Below, one piece after another: positions 51,494 through 62,986 of a stretch of DNA of 64,000 nt. The translations under genes were made by a program, and so were the position numbers. Source of the DNA: Prorocentrum cordatum (lineage: Eukaryota; Sar; Dinophyceae; Prorocentrales; Prorocentraceae); contig CAUYUJ010000680.1 of assembly GCA_963575745.1 (NCBI GenBank), forward strand, positions 22,501 through 86,500, given 5' to 3'. How positions within the stretch are numbered: position 1 is the first letter of the stretch; every line of letters begins with the position of its first letter. The notes beneath the pieces are model-generated. The model was not told where the DNA came from, did not search any database, and saw nothing but the letters and a program-made list of their open reading frames with translations.

Positions 51494-53115
51494 ATGAAGC
51501 GGCCTGCTGCCGCCCCGCCCGCCGCTGCGGCCCCCGCTGCGGCCCCCGCGCCGCCGTGGAAGGTGGCGGGCCCTAGGTCCAGTCGGCGCTCGCCTGCAAC
51601 GATGAGTTGCGGGGACGTCCTTAATACACTAATCACCAGAACCTCCTGCAGGGGGGGAGGCGGATCCAAGCAGGACCGGGCTTCCGAGCCAGGGCTTGGC
51701 TTGCAAAGGACAAGGCCAAGCAGAAGCAGAGCAACAGCCACCTGTCCAAGGTGAGGCGCAGCCGGCAGAAGAAGACGCAGCAGGCCAAGAAGGCCCACGG
51801 ACGCACTTCCTTCGGAGACCTCGGCCATGTTTTGGCCGCCCTGCTGATCGCGCGCTGGCCCTTTGCGGGCTGGTGGAGGCAGACGTGGGCAAAGCTCACC
51901 CGCGGCTGAGGCCAGCCCTTACGGGTTCCGCGCACCCACTCAGCGTCATGCTTGGCGAGATGAGCGCCCGAGGCCTACAAGCTCCTGGCTTCGACGGAGC
52001 TCCCAGCGGCGGGCGTGCGGGCCAGCGGCGGGCGGCGATCGTGGCCGCCGTGGAGTACGGGCGCAACTCGGGCAAAGCCAAGGACCAACCAGCCACAACT
52101 GCGGGACATTCATATCTTGCTTTTCCGAAGGGGGGCAATCGTCTTCGACGCCCGTATCGAGAGATGGTGTGAATCGGTGGACCTTCTTCCTCGGTTTGGG
52201 CAAGTAGCGCGGCTCCCCCGGTTGTGTGGCTGGTCGGGAGGATCATGGTGGAAGCTTTGCTGCGCCCGGGCGTCCGCGGGATTGCCCATTGATGGACAAG
52301 CTCTTCCCGAACCTGCGCAAGGTCAGCTCTTCCCGAACCTGCGCAAGGTCAGCACGACACAAAACGTGGACGCTCTGTCCGTGACGAGCCTCCACGTGGC
52401 CTCCTACATGGAGAACGTGCTCTGGATCCTGAAGAAGGACGTCGATCTCGAGGAGGGCAAGCTGATCGGCTCGAAGACTGTGCTCCGATGCACGCGCGTG
52501 TGCTCGGCTGCCAGGCTTCTGGTTCCGCACGTGACGATCTGGCTCAAGCACCTGGGGTGCCTGGACCCAGAGGCGCACGGCGAGCTGGTGGCTCACGCGA
52601 AGGGACACTTGGGGGCGAACTCACGGGAGTTCTTCGCCGGGGAGGCCGCCCGCCACGCGGTGGACGACGCCGCGCGCCTCCTGACGGAGCGCGCAAAAGA
52701 GACCACTCTGACCGACGAGGGCAAGGCCCGCTTCGGCACGGCCGAGAGCCTCGCCGAGGCCGCCGCGGACCCGATGAACCTCATCATCTGGGCCTGCCAG
52801 GCGCTGATCGTCCTCGGCAACGCTGCGCTGCTCACTGACGAGGACCTCCCGCTGACGGAAAATCCCAAGGGGTGGTCTCACTGGAGGTGGACCACCGCCG
52901 GCCGCGCGAGCAAGGGCCCGGAAAAGCTCGCCCCCCCAGAGGAAGGGCCCCGCGGCGACGAGGCGCTCGCGGAGAGCGACGACAGCGCCGAGGGCGTCAG
53001 CGCCGAGGGCGAGCCCGGGCGCCGGCCGCCCGGCGGCGGCCTCTGCGCCTACGCCGCAAGCCCGCTCTCCCAGAGAGGCCGCGAGCAGAGGCAGCCCGCC
53101 GCCCGGCGCAGGTGA
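51494..53115 (+). pseudogene. Basic Ala/Lys-rich hypothetical protein, frameshifted (copy 2)
   Basis: Same gene as 37260-38797. The first half carries many indels against copy 1, including a 14-base insertion near 51622 and a perfect 26-base duplication at 52301-52352. The second half is open to the end in one frame (to 53115) because the two bases missing in copy 1 near 38400 are present here. Each copy is broken where the other is intact. Confidence 0.55.
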
Positions 53116-53686
53116 GCTCCGCGAGCTCCGCTAACGCCCAGGACCGGCTCGCGCCCCCAGCGGGCGGCGACAGAAAATATCATCATCATCGTCTGCATCA
53201 CCTACAGGAGCCCCCAGAGAATATTCGCGTCTGGTAACTTTCTCTGGAAGCCACTGGAGACTTGTCGGTGCATTTGTCGTCCGAACTGAGGCTTCCGCCC
53301 GCCGCCGCGCCTGCTGGGCCCGCCAGTGTCCACTCGGGGTATTTGGGATCACTTAATAAATTTTGACCGCCCGAGAACACCGCCGGGGGGCGCCCCCCGG
53401 CGGCACCAGGGGCCCCGGGGCCCGATAGTTGCGCACCGAACCACTTAGCATAAACAAGTCGTCCTTGCGCTTCTTCCTGACACCACGTGGTTCTCTCTGA
53501 TGCCTTCAGGTTTCCCTTTGGTAGTTCCAGTGCCATCCGGGCGCTTCCGAGCCGCGATGACACGCGGTGGCTGCCGGGCCTCAATGTGTTCCAGAACAAC
53601 AACAACAGAACAGTATCGGCTTGAGACCCGCGCGTCGCCTGCCGCGCGGATCCTAGCACCTCCTCCACGCCGCGCGCGGGCGCGCG
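53116..53686. other. Intergenic with GC palindrome and conserved box (copy 2)
   Basis: Counterpart of 38798-39368, with the 24-bp palindrome at about 53381-53404. Confidence 0.5.
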
Positions 53687-54175
53687 ATGTCGGGCGCGCC
53701 CGCCCCCCCGGCGCTCGCCGAGGGCAACGGCAGAGTGCCGCCGCCAAAGCCCCCCCCCAAGGCCTTGGCGGCTCATGCTCCAGCGGGCACGGCGCCCGCG
53801 CCGAAGCTTCCATCGGAGGTTCAGGGCTGCGCCTCTCAGGGTAAGGCGCCGCCGCCGAAGCCCCCCCCCAAGGGCAGGGCGGCTCGCGCCCCGGAGAGCA
53901 CGGCGCCGCCGTCGAAGCCACCACCCCAGGCCCTGGTCGAGACCAGCGGGCAGCAGAGCGCCGCCGCCGCCGCAGCCGCCACGGCGACCCCTTGGAAAGC
54001 GCCGCCCCCCCTCAAGGCCTGCGCAGCTCGCGCCCTGGAGAACGCGGTAGCGCCGCGGCCGAAGCCGCCGCCCAAGGCTTTGATCGGGAAGGCGCCGCCG
54101 AAGGAGTGCGGCTGCTGCGCCCGCCTCCGCGCCGAGCTGGCCGAGGCTGGCGGGCCGCGCAATGTGGCGCGTTAA
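53687..54175 (+). CDS. Proline-rich repeat protein, 162 aa (copy 2)
   Basis: The protein is identical to copy 1; the DNA differs at three third positions (Thr aca/acg, Ala gcg/gca, Pro cca/ccg). ATG at 53687. Function unknown. Confidence 0.6.
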   Translation: MSGAPAPPALAEGNGRVPPPKPPPKALAAHAPAGTAPAPKLPSEVQGCASQGKAPPPKPPPKGRAARAPESTAPPSKPPPQALVETSGQQSAAAAAAATATPWKAPPPLKACAARALENAVAPRPKPPPKALIGKAPPKECGCCARLRAELAEAGGPRNVAR

Positions 54176-54252
54176 TAGTCGGTTGGGGTATTGGGGCGGG
54201 GCAGGATTCGGTGGGGCGGCGCGGGGCGCGAGAGTATTCTTTTCCCCGACGA

Positions 54253-54658
54253 GGCCCTCAGCGACCGCGAGGTGAACGCGGACCTCCTCGAGTTCGAGGA
54301 GGGCGCGCACAGGCGGACGCTGGCGGAGTGCGAGCGCCTGCGCGGGCTGCTCGCCGAAGCCAATGCGAAGGCAAAGGCGGCTGGTGAGCTGGCGGCGGCG
54401 ATGAGCAGCATCTCGGGGATCCCGCTCCCTCAGGCTCGCGACACCAACGGGTCAACGGTTGGAGTGGTTAGCCTGGGCGAGCGGGATCCCGCAGGCGCCG
54501 CCGCTGCTGTGGCCGCCGCCGCCGCCGCCCCCGCGGAGGGCGCGCGCTTCGCGCGCGCGCGGGAGCCGGGACCCGCCGCCGCCGCCGCTCGGGAGCGACG
54601 AGAGCTCGGACGAGAGCTTCTGAAGGCGCGGCCCGCCGCGCCCACCGCAGACATGGCC
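54253..54658 (+). CDS. Coiled-coil ORF or downstream exon (copy 2)
   Basis: Protein identical to copy 1 (DREVNADLLEFEEG onward); the open frame runs 54191-55078 without an ATG at its start. Confidence 0.45.
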
Positions 54659-55577
54659 TGCTTGCGATTGCGAGTATATCTTCCGCGCCCGTGCGATATG
54701 CAGACCGCTCGTTTGTGCCGAGCGTTACGCCCCAATGCTGGCGCATGTGGTCTTCCTCTCCTTATCCCGCTCAATGCCATCCTCGAACGTCTTTCATCCA
54801 ATGGCCTCCGGCTTATCCCGCCAATGCGCCTGGGGAGCGCGTCCGAGTCTTCAGAGGTGCTCCATGAGATTTCTCAAGATTTCTCAGAGGCTACCAGGAT
54901 GTCAGTTTTGCGGCCTCTCCCGCGCTTCGTTCAGGTTTCGCGATTGCGTGCGCCGCGGCACATTTCGGAATTATATTGCCAGAGCCCTTGGGCGCATTGC
55001 CGCGCCCCCGCCCTTCCCCCCCCCCCCCCCCGGGGATGCGCGCGCGCGCGCGGCATGCGATATCTGAAGAGCGCTTAGGCGCATCTGAGGGGGGGGGAGG
55101 GGGCTCCTTTGTGCTTCGGGGCTCTTGGGAGCTTCTTAAAGACCTCTCGAGGGGTTTCTGGTAGCTCAGCGGGCACGCCTCGGGACGTTCCCAAGAGAGG
55201 GGGGGGTGGGGGCGGGCGGGTGGGCGGGGCGGAGGGTAGCGATTAGGCGGGATGGCTTCATCTTGGAAGGTTATCGAGAAGTCGGCCTGAATGTCTAGGA
55301 TCGTTTTATCGATTTCGACCATCCGAGGGCCCCTCCAGAGATCACCCCCCCAGCGGCGCCAGTGGCTCTGGGGCCAGAGAACAGCGCGCCAAACCATTTT
55401 TTATGAAAAAGTGTGCCCTTGCACGTTTTGGTCGCTGTGGGGCGGTTAACCGACGACTTTGCACCGTCGGCCTGGTTGAGTGCGCCCGTGGCCGTTCTGG
55501 CTCAAGGCCGTCACCTTTCCCGATGTGAACCTAGTTCTCTCTGGGATTCCGACGCAGCTGGCGCCCCGTCGGCAGTA
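54659..55577. other. Intergenic, no gene recognised (copy 2)
   Basis: Counterpart of 40341-41259, including the conserved box (about 55303-55408). Confidence 0.45.
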
Positions 55578-57246
55578 ATGGCAGGCAGCGGTCAGGAGCG
55601 GGGTGGCTCGAACGCGGCATCCATGGCTCTCCGCGCGCTCCCCTGGTAGTTCCCCTGCGGCTTCTGGTCGGCACGTCGCTGGACCTTCCGTGGGCCCCCA
55701 TTCCAACTGCAGCGGGCAGTTCTGGATCCCGAGGGTCCGCCACGTCTCAGGCCCTTGCTGGGAGTCGGCACTCGGCGACATCAAAGACCACGTGCAAGCT
55801 CTGCAGGAGAAGAGCGCAGCGCATGGGTGGTCCCTTTGCTACTGGTCTCATGAGGCCATGGACGCGGAGATGGATGCCTGCGCGGATGCCGCCCTGCGCG
55901 AGGCCTACTTCTCCATTGATCCCGCTTACATGGTGGTGCGGTCAGACCTCTTTCGCCTCTGGGTACTGTACAAATTTGGGGGCATGTGGCTTGACCTGCG
56001 AGGGGCGCCAGCAGACGATGCCGATGGGATTGGCTTAGAAGCAGTGCCTCGTCATTTCGGTGGCACGCCCCCTCCGCTGCTCTTCTGCTACGGCGGTCAG
56101 CACAAGGAGAAGTTCGGCGGCCTGCACGGGGAGATCATCAACGGCTTCATGATGGGCTGCCCCGGGCTCCAGGTCTGGCAAGACGCGTGGAGGCGCGCGG
56201 TGGGCATGATCTGTTCGTATCCTGACCGTTGGCGCCGCTGTGCGCGGCCTGGGCAACATGCGATTGACGACACTCTTGACTATTTCGACATCCCCGTGGC
56301 CATGACTGGAAGAGAGGGCGTCCTATGCATGGGCCCACTCTCTATGACGAAGGTCGTGCGCGAGTACCTTTGCGCGCGAGGCGCGATGGAAGAATGTGTT
56401 CCTTCTACGTTCAGAAACTTTTGGAGCTGGTCAACTTTGACGCCGAGGGGCAAAACTTGGGCGGCGGTTCAAGGGCGGCTCCTCTACCGAGACCCAGAGA
56501 AGGCCGCCGCGCACATGCATTGCAGCAAGCTCACCGCGCCCATAGTCCGTCTTGGAGAGGAACCGGTCGCGCGCGCCCCCTGCCTTGCCTTGGCGCCAGT
56601 GCAGCGGCGCACAATCCCCTTGTCGGCTGCATCTTCCGCGCTCGAGGGGGGAAGCTGGAAGGAGCTCGATTCCTTGATTGCAGAGCTCGTGGTGGAGCGC
56701 CCCCTCGGCCTCCTCCCGTCATCTCAGTCATTTTCGGTCTGTGGGCCCGTTCGACAGACGTAGCTTGCAGGAACAAAGGTCGTACGCTCAGGATTGCAGC
56801 GATCGAGGGATCATTGGCCGTGTGGGGCGACTCGTCCTCGCTGAGGCCGAACTGATTGAGAGCGAGAGGTCCCAAGGTCATAGCAAGTGGCTGCTGTCCC
56901 AGCCGCGGAAAGCGTTGACGGCAAGAATGGGCGCCAGCAAAGGTTTCGCGTCTGTGAACTCGCGCAGGCGCACTGGGCGGAGCGTTACGTTCCTGCCATC
57001 ATGAGCTTCGCGGAGAGCTACGCGTCCAAGAGCTGGCTTTGGGGGGACCCATGCCCTTCGCTCTACGCGAGCAAGGGTCTGCATCTCCGGAAGCCTGCGG
57101 CGTTGTGGATCCTGCGGGTGTACTTGCTCGCTGCTCTCTACAACAATCTGCGGCTCATATTCTGCATCGGCTGGAACTCCAAGAACGCGTCGGACGAGTA
57201 CAAAGCGCAGGCCGATTCGCCGCTCATCAAGGGCGGACACCGCTGA
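55578..57246 (+). pseudogene. Glycosyltransferase GT32-like, frameshifted (copy 2)
   Basis: ATG at 55578 as in copy 1, but the frame breaks within the indel cluster 55625-55730 and again at 56670-56930. The central catalytic region (55730-56650, including the GG-x-WLDLR motif) is intact and open. It differs from copy 1 by E to K, H to Y and Y to C changes plus one synonymous change. The C-terminal 90 codons resume in another frame to 57246. If the indels are sequencing errors, the true gene would be intact. Confidence 0.7.
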
Positions 57247-57255
57247 GAGCCGCCC

Positions 57256-57633
57256 CATGCGATCATTTTCATTTCAAGGTTTCATTTGAAACAACTTGGC
57301 GGCTTTATCCGCATCTTCACAGAGGATACCAGATTGCGCGCGCGCGTGGCCAGGAAAAATCACGCGCGCGCGCACTGCGGGCGCATGCGCCCTCATGGTC
57401 TCATTCAGACTGCACGTGCTTGATAACATTTCTGATTCTCCTTCTACTCATCTCCCGTTCCTCTCACCCCTCCTGGGGGGTCCGCAGAGCTTCCCAGGAG
57501 GTCGAAACAGACGCCCAAGATATTGCGCGAACACTGTTGTTGCTTATTGCTTCTCATGATATCTGCACTCTAACACTCGCATGTACTGTATGTGTGTACA
57601 CGCATATATATATATATATATGTATATATATGC

Positions 57634-57668
<35 letters not shown>

Positions 57669-58353
57669 TATATTCTTATACATATATCATATACATATAT
57701 AATATAATATATACTTACATCTAAGTTCGTATATGTATGTATACATACATAATGGTTGTATTATGCGATTCTATATGTATATATGTTGTACGCCCATGTG
57801 GTAGCACCCAGAAAGCTCCAACCAAATGTGTCATGAAGTCTTCATTTGAACCAACTCGGCGGCTTTATCCGCATCTTCACAGAGGATACCAGATTGCGCG
57901 CGCGCGCGCGCGCGCCCAGCAAAAATCACGCGCGCGCGCACTGCGGGCGCATGCGCCCTCATGGTCTCATTCAGACTGCACATGCTTGATAGTATTTCTT
58001 CTTCTCCTTCTACTCACCCCCCGTTCCTCTCGCCCCCCTGAGGGCCCGCAGAGGTTCCCAGGAGGTCGAAACAGACGCCCGAGATATTGTGCGTGCATTG
58101 TTGTTGCATATTGTTTCTTATGATATATGCATTCTAACACTCACATGTATTGTATGTATGTACACATATGCATGTATATGTGTATATATATATATTCTTA
58201 AACAAGTTTCATATACATACATAATATACATACACTTACATCACAGTCGTATATGCATGTATACATGCATAATTGTTAGACGCGATTGCATATGTATATG
58301 TTTTGTACGTCCATGTGGTAGCGCCCAGACAGCTCCAACCAAATGTGTCACCC
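57256..58353. repeat. Noncoding block duplicated with about 560-bp period (copy 2)
   Basis: Same as 42950-44040. Block starts at 57298 and 57858. Confidence 0.85.
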
Positions 58354-58416
58354 CTAAGCGTTTGTTCGAACACGATGTAGCGGTGGCTGGAAAACTTCCA
58401 ACGGACGAGCTGCATT

Positions 58417-58623
58417 ATGTTTGAGGTCTGCGGATCGTTGCTCAGCTGCAGCGATGCGGGCTCAAATGTTCTGAGCGACGCCCGCCCTGGTGGGCGCGGT
58501 CGCGCGCGATGCCCGCGTCCGCGGAGCGTAATCGCGACCATGCATCTCCGCCGTTTGGTGGTGGGCCTAGTCGACGACATGGAAGACCTGGTCGAGAGGG
58601 TGGCCGCGCCCGCTCTGGAGTGA
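58417..58623 (+). CDS. Small ORF, 68 aa, uncertain (copy 2)
   Basis: Identical to 44104-44310. No function recognised. Confidence 0.2.
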   Translation: MFEVCGSLLSCSDAGSNVLSDARPGGRGRARCPRPRSVIATMHLRRLVVGLVDDMEDLVERVAAPALE

Positions 58624-59308
58624 GGTCGGCGGCGGCAGAGGGCGGAGGCTACGGCTTCTGGCCGACTCGGAGGGGCCGCAGTCGGTGCGTACATTAAGAC
58701 ATGTATTTGAAGTCCACCAGAATGATCTGCCGCGGCCGCCCCTCCCCCCTCTCCCCGCCGATTGCCCGAGCTCAAGTGGGGAGAGCCGTGAATCCTGGCT
58801 ATCTGGGAATCCAGGAGCTGGCCGTTGGATGTTCGTTGGCGCGCGTGCTCTGGGCGAGGTGCGAGAGTTGATTAGCGGGGATACGGGGAGAGGGGGGGGG
58901 CATGCCGACGTCGCTGCCTGTCTCGGAGAGCTCGCCCCCGCAGCGGCTGGATTCATATCGCAATCCTCGTCAGAACGCGTGCTAGGAGTGATCTGGGAAG
59001 CAGTGGCATCGGCTTCGTCGGGTCGACGGGGCGCTGTGCCATCGCCGCGTGGGCTCCAGATCAGGGGGTGCCTTGCCTTGTATTAGCGCGGCTCGCGGCA
59101 CCGCTGACCCACTGCCATGGGAGCGCGGCCCGTGGCGAGGCGGCCCGCGGCCCGCCCTGTCCTGCCGACCATCGGAAAGCGGTCGACCGCCAGGGCGGCG
59201 GGCGCCAGGGGGCCCGCCGCGGCGCGGACGGCCGCGAAGCGACCCGCCGCGGCGAGGGGGCGCCAATGCCAGGCCCGACACCAGGACTCGCTATTTTGAA
59301 CTCCCCTC
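58624..59308. other. No gene recognised (copy 2)
   Basis: Counterpart of 44311-44996, with a one-base deletion near 59208. Confidence 0.4.
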
Positions 59309-61382
59309 ATGATGAACAAAAAAACGTTGACGCCAACGCTCAGCCCTGGCCCGGGTAAATTTCAAGGCTGGGGTTTCGGAATCGGGCTTCGTTTGGGGGT
59401 TAAGGACGACAGTATGCCGTGTTCCGAAATATTCAGCCGACTTCTGATGCCCTTTCAGCTTGTGATTTTAGGAGTCGGGGGCTCGTTTCCTTACAGCCCA
59501 GGAGTTGGCGAAGTATATAGTGGAGGAGATTCGTGACCACATCGACCAGACTGAGAAGGGCGGCGCCGAGAACGCCGGCGCCGTGCTCGAGCGCCCTATC
59601 TGCGGGAGAATTCTTTCGAGGCCGCAGAGGGCGCGGGAGCGTGCGAAGAGCCATCTGGAGGGCAAGTTCGCGTGCATCCACAAGACGCTCCTGACCGATG
59701 TGCAGATCTCGCACCCAGTGATCGCGGCGGTGCAGCGCTCCCTGTACGACCACGACATCCTCGCGGGTTGCCCGCGCAGCGGCTACGCGTCCCGCGCGAG
59801 GTCGCCCATCCAGGGGTGGATCGGCTTCACCGCGACACCCGGTGGGAGAGATTCGCTCTACACCGCGACGGGCCACAAGCGCGACTGCGACCTGAGACTG
59901 GTCCTGACTGACACCGGCCCGCAAGATTGGTTACATTCCGACGAGAGGCTCCGCTTCGCTCGGAAGTTCGGCGGCCACTACTACACTATGGCGTTCGGTA
60001 ACATGTACGCGCGCTTCTTGCTCGACGCAGGAGGGGTGCACGGCCGCGCTTTCCGCTCTCTCAAAGCGGCATGGGCCCGCGGTGGCTGCGAGGTGGGATC
60101 GCTCGCCAACCGGCACACTGGCACCATGATAGCGCTGATGTTGGACATTGCCGAGTCGAAAGCCTTCGAAGACTTTGTGGGCGCACAGGTTCTGAAATGC
60201 GCTGACGTCGGCGGCCTCAGGTCCATCTCTATCGACGCGACGTACAAGGTCGCACTCAAGGTTTCCGGACAGACCCGCGCGCAGAAGCACAACGTGTTCA
60301 GCGTGATCGGATACCATGGCGAAGTGTTGGGGCTCGATCCCGGGTACGCAGAGCGCCCAGAGGCATTCGCCGGCGCAGTGGAGCGCTCGGTGCCCCCCGA
60401 GCTCCGCTCGCGCGTCGAGCACGTGGCGAGCGACGTCGTCGGGCGCAAGGTTTGCGAGGAGATGCAGAAGATTCTCCCGAATTTGCAGTGCGCATCCCTT
60501 GACCCGTTGCACCTGGCGTTCTCCGTGGACACCCACACCTCTAAGCGCCGCATGCGACCGACCGCGGTCGGCCTCGTCATGCGGGCTGTCTTGGGGAAGT
60601 TCTCCGTGGCCGACTACGCGCGGAGGCGCGAGCCGTTTCACTGGGGCACTGGCGCGGCCAGGGCATCCGCTCAGGAGCAAGCATTCATCGAGCGCATGCG
60701 GGGGGGCGACATGGGGCACCGCCGAGCGAAGAGCATCCTCAGCGACATGGACCCTAACGCGCCGATGCAGTCCAGGGAGCAGTTTGCCATGTTGATGGCG
60801 GCCATCGCGCGCGTTTACCCGGAGCGGATGGACGTGCAGTGCGATAAGGGCACACTCCGGGCGCAGTTCATTGCGGCGTGTGCCCCCGATCGAGCGGAAT
60901 TCTACATGAACAACATCCGCTACAGGGCGCGGCTCACGCCGGAGGAGAACAGCTCTCTCGGCGTTGGAACGACTCGCAACGAGCAGATACACTCGTGCAT
61001 CAACGCAAATTTCCGCCAGTTGACTCGCGTGGATGCCAGGACCATGAAGGCCGAGCTCGCGCTGTGGGCGGGGTGCGAGACCACGCTGGCGTCGAGGGCT
61101 TTGGGCGGCAGGACGACCTCGAGGGTGCGGCGCGCCGATATGAAGGCGACCGTGGTCCACTCAGTCTCGCTGTTCGACGCTGAGAACTGGCCGGTGCACG
61201 TGGGCCTAGATGAGACGGAGTACCAGGCTTCCGCCCCTCCTGTGGAGGGCGATTTGCGCCCGCGCAGGCGCGGGCCGTCCCGCGTGCAAGAAACTATCTT
61301 GCAGGCCATTAGGGCGAAGGTGAACAAGTCGACCAGAAGCTGTTTGACCTCTCAACCAACAAGCGGTCGATCTAAACGCTAA
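59309..61382 (+). CDS. DDE transposase-like protein, two predicted exons (copy 2)
   Basis: Exon 1 59309-59354, intron 59355-59496 and exon 2 59497-61382, with the same splice sites as copy 1. The long frame is fully open. Against copy 1 six residues change (Y141D, A278D, V330A, I398M, Y446C, N552H by 45193-based numbering); D244, D310, the DPLH box and E493 are unchanged. Exon 1 has one synonymous change (ctg/ttg). Confidence 0.6.
59355..59496 (+). other. Predicted GT-AG intron (copy 2)
   Basis: Same length (142 nt), donor and acceptor as 45043-45184. Confidence 0.55.
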
Positions 61383-62402
61383 CCGAAGAGTTGCCTCTCG
61401 CAGCCTGCGGGCCGCAGTGTTTCAATGCGCCAGTGTAAGCAGGTCTGGTGCAAGTGTACAGCGGGTGCGAGCGCGGCCCTGCGCTGGCCGGGATGACATG
61501 CGCGACTGCCGCGCTACGCCGCGCTGGAAGCCCGCGGCGTCTGGCTCGACGCACGATGCGCGGGTGCCATGCGCGGCCAAGGGTGCACTTAATTCAGTTA
61601 GGATTTACACGGCGATCGGGCGTCGCCCGACGGAGGGGGGGGCGGCCGAGATGGCCACTGCCCTGCACTGGAGGGGCATGTGCAGAGGGTGAGTGGCTGA
61701 GCAGGCCAATGCGCGGGATTGAGAGCTTGAGCATATGTTCATACTGTTTCGCCTCGCGATCGTCATGGGTAAAACAGAGCTGCCTCTCTTCAAACGCAAT
61801 CCACTTTCTAGCTGTAGGTCGGACCCCACGGGGCCGATCGGACAGTTTTCACAACTCTTGGACAATGGACATCACACTTGTTTCGACCCCCGCTTGTGGC
61901 TAAGAAAGCCCCGATAGGTTCCAGGAATTGATCCCGAGATGACCCCGATAACGTCTTCAATCCACAAAGAAGGTGCTCAAGAGACCCCCTGAGGGCCCAC
62001 AGAGGTTCCCATGATGTCTAAAACGGCTCCAAGAGATTACGCGCGCGCTGTTGTTGTTTCTGTCGGTATGCGCGTCGTACATTCGTAGTTGTATCATGTG
62101 TACTGGTATTTGTCATGATGCCTATACTATGTTTCTACATGTCTCTGTATATCTGCATAACACATACACATATATGCCATCTGTTTTCTATGACCATGTA
62201 TGTATGTATTTCTATGACTATATACATATATATATATATTAATATATATGTTAATATATGTTAATACATATATATATATAATATGGTATATTGTTTATGT
62301 GTGTATTACGACGGATCAACCTTACGAAGTTTAAGAACAAATCATTATGTCCTGCCCCGAAACGGTCCTGGGGGGGGGGGCGGACGCGGCCATATGCCAA
62401 CC
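61383..62402. other. 3' flank with diverged 560-block member and (AT)n (copy 2)
   Basis: 61983-62115 matches 47671-47800. The AT tract at 62218-62290 is shorter and differently arranged than in copy 1. Confidence 0.6.
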
Positions 62403-62454
62403 AAATAAGTGAACCAAGCCCTGCGCTCTCGGAGGGTCTTCGGTTCACTTATTT
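62403..62454. repeat. 13-bp perfect hairpin (copy 2)
   Basis: Same arms as 48131-48182. Confidence 0.8.
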
Positions 62455-62461
62455 TCGGTAC

Positions 62462-62912
62462 CCAGAAGTCCCAGGGATCTGCCCCAAACAGCCCAAGACA
62501 GCCGCGGGGAGCCCCAAGAGAGGGCCTCGTGGCGCCCCGAGACGGCCAGGATGTCCACGGAGACCGCAGGAGGCCGCAGGGGTTTCCAGAACATCCCAGA
62601 AGGCCCCAGGATATCTCAGTAGGTTACAGGAGGTACCAGGATATCACAAGAAGCCCCAGAAGGCCCCAGGAGGCTCCATAATGCATCAGGAGGTCCCAAG
62701 CGGGTCCAGACGGTCCTATGAGGCACCAGGAAGTTTCAGGAAACCTCAGGAGGTACCAGGGGCTCCAGAAGGCATCAGGATGCCCCGTGGGATCCAGAAG
62801 GCCTCAGGATGCCCCATGTGTTCCAGAAGGCTTCAGGGGGCCCCATGGGCTCCAAAAGGCCTCAGGGGGCCCCATGGGCTCCAGGAGGCCTCCAGGAGGC
62901 CTCAGGAGGCCC
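62462..62912 (+). repeat. Degenerate CCCCAGGAGG repeats (copy 2)
   Basis: Counterpart of 48190-48640, with a few substitutions. Confidence 0.75.
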
Positions 62913-62920
62913 ATCCGGGG

Positions 62921-62986
62921 GGATACCCGTATCCCCTCCTGGTCGGCCCGACGGGTACGGCCGACCAGGAGGGGATGCCGGTATCC
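62921..62986. repeat. Junction hairpin between unit copies 2 and 3
   Basis: Arms 62921-62948 and 62959-62986 with loop cgacgggtac. The right arm has one extra substitution (gatgccgg). Confidence 0.9.

Larger units (their letters stand above)
48683..62954 (+). repeat. Tandem unit, copy 2 (about 14.3 kb)
   Basis: Collinear with copy 1. Most kilobases differ by only a few bases, but three short zones (51585-52340, 55625-55730, 56670-56930) carry many small insertions and deletions. Confidence 0.97.
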
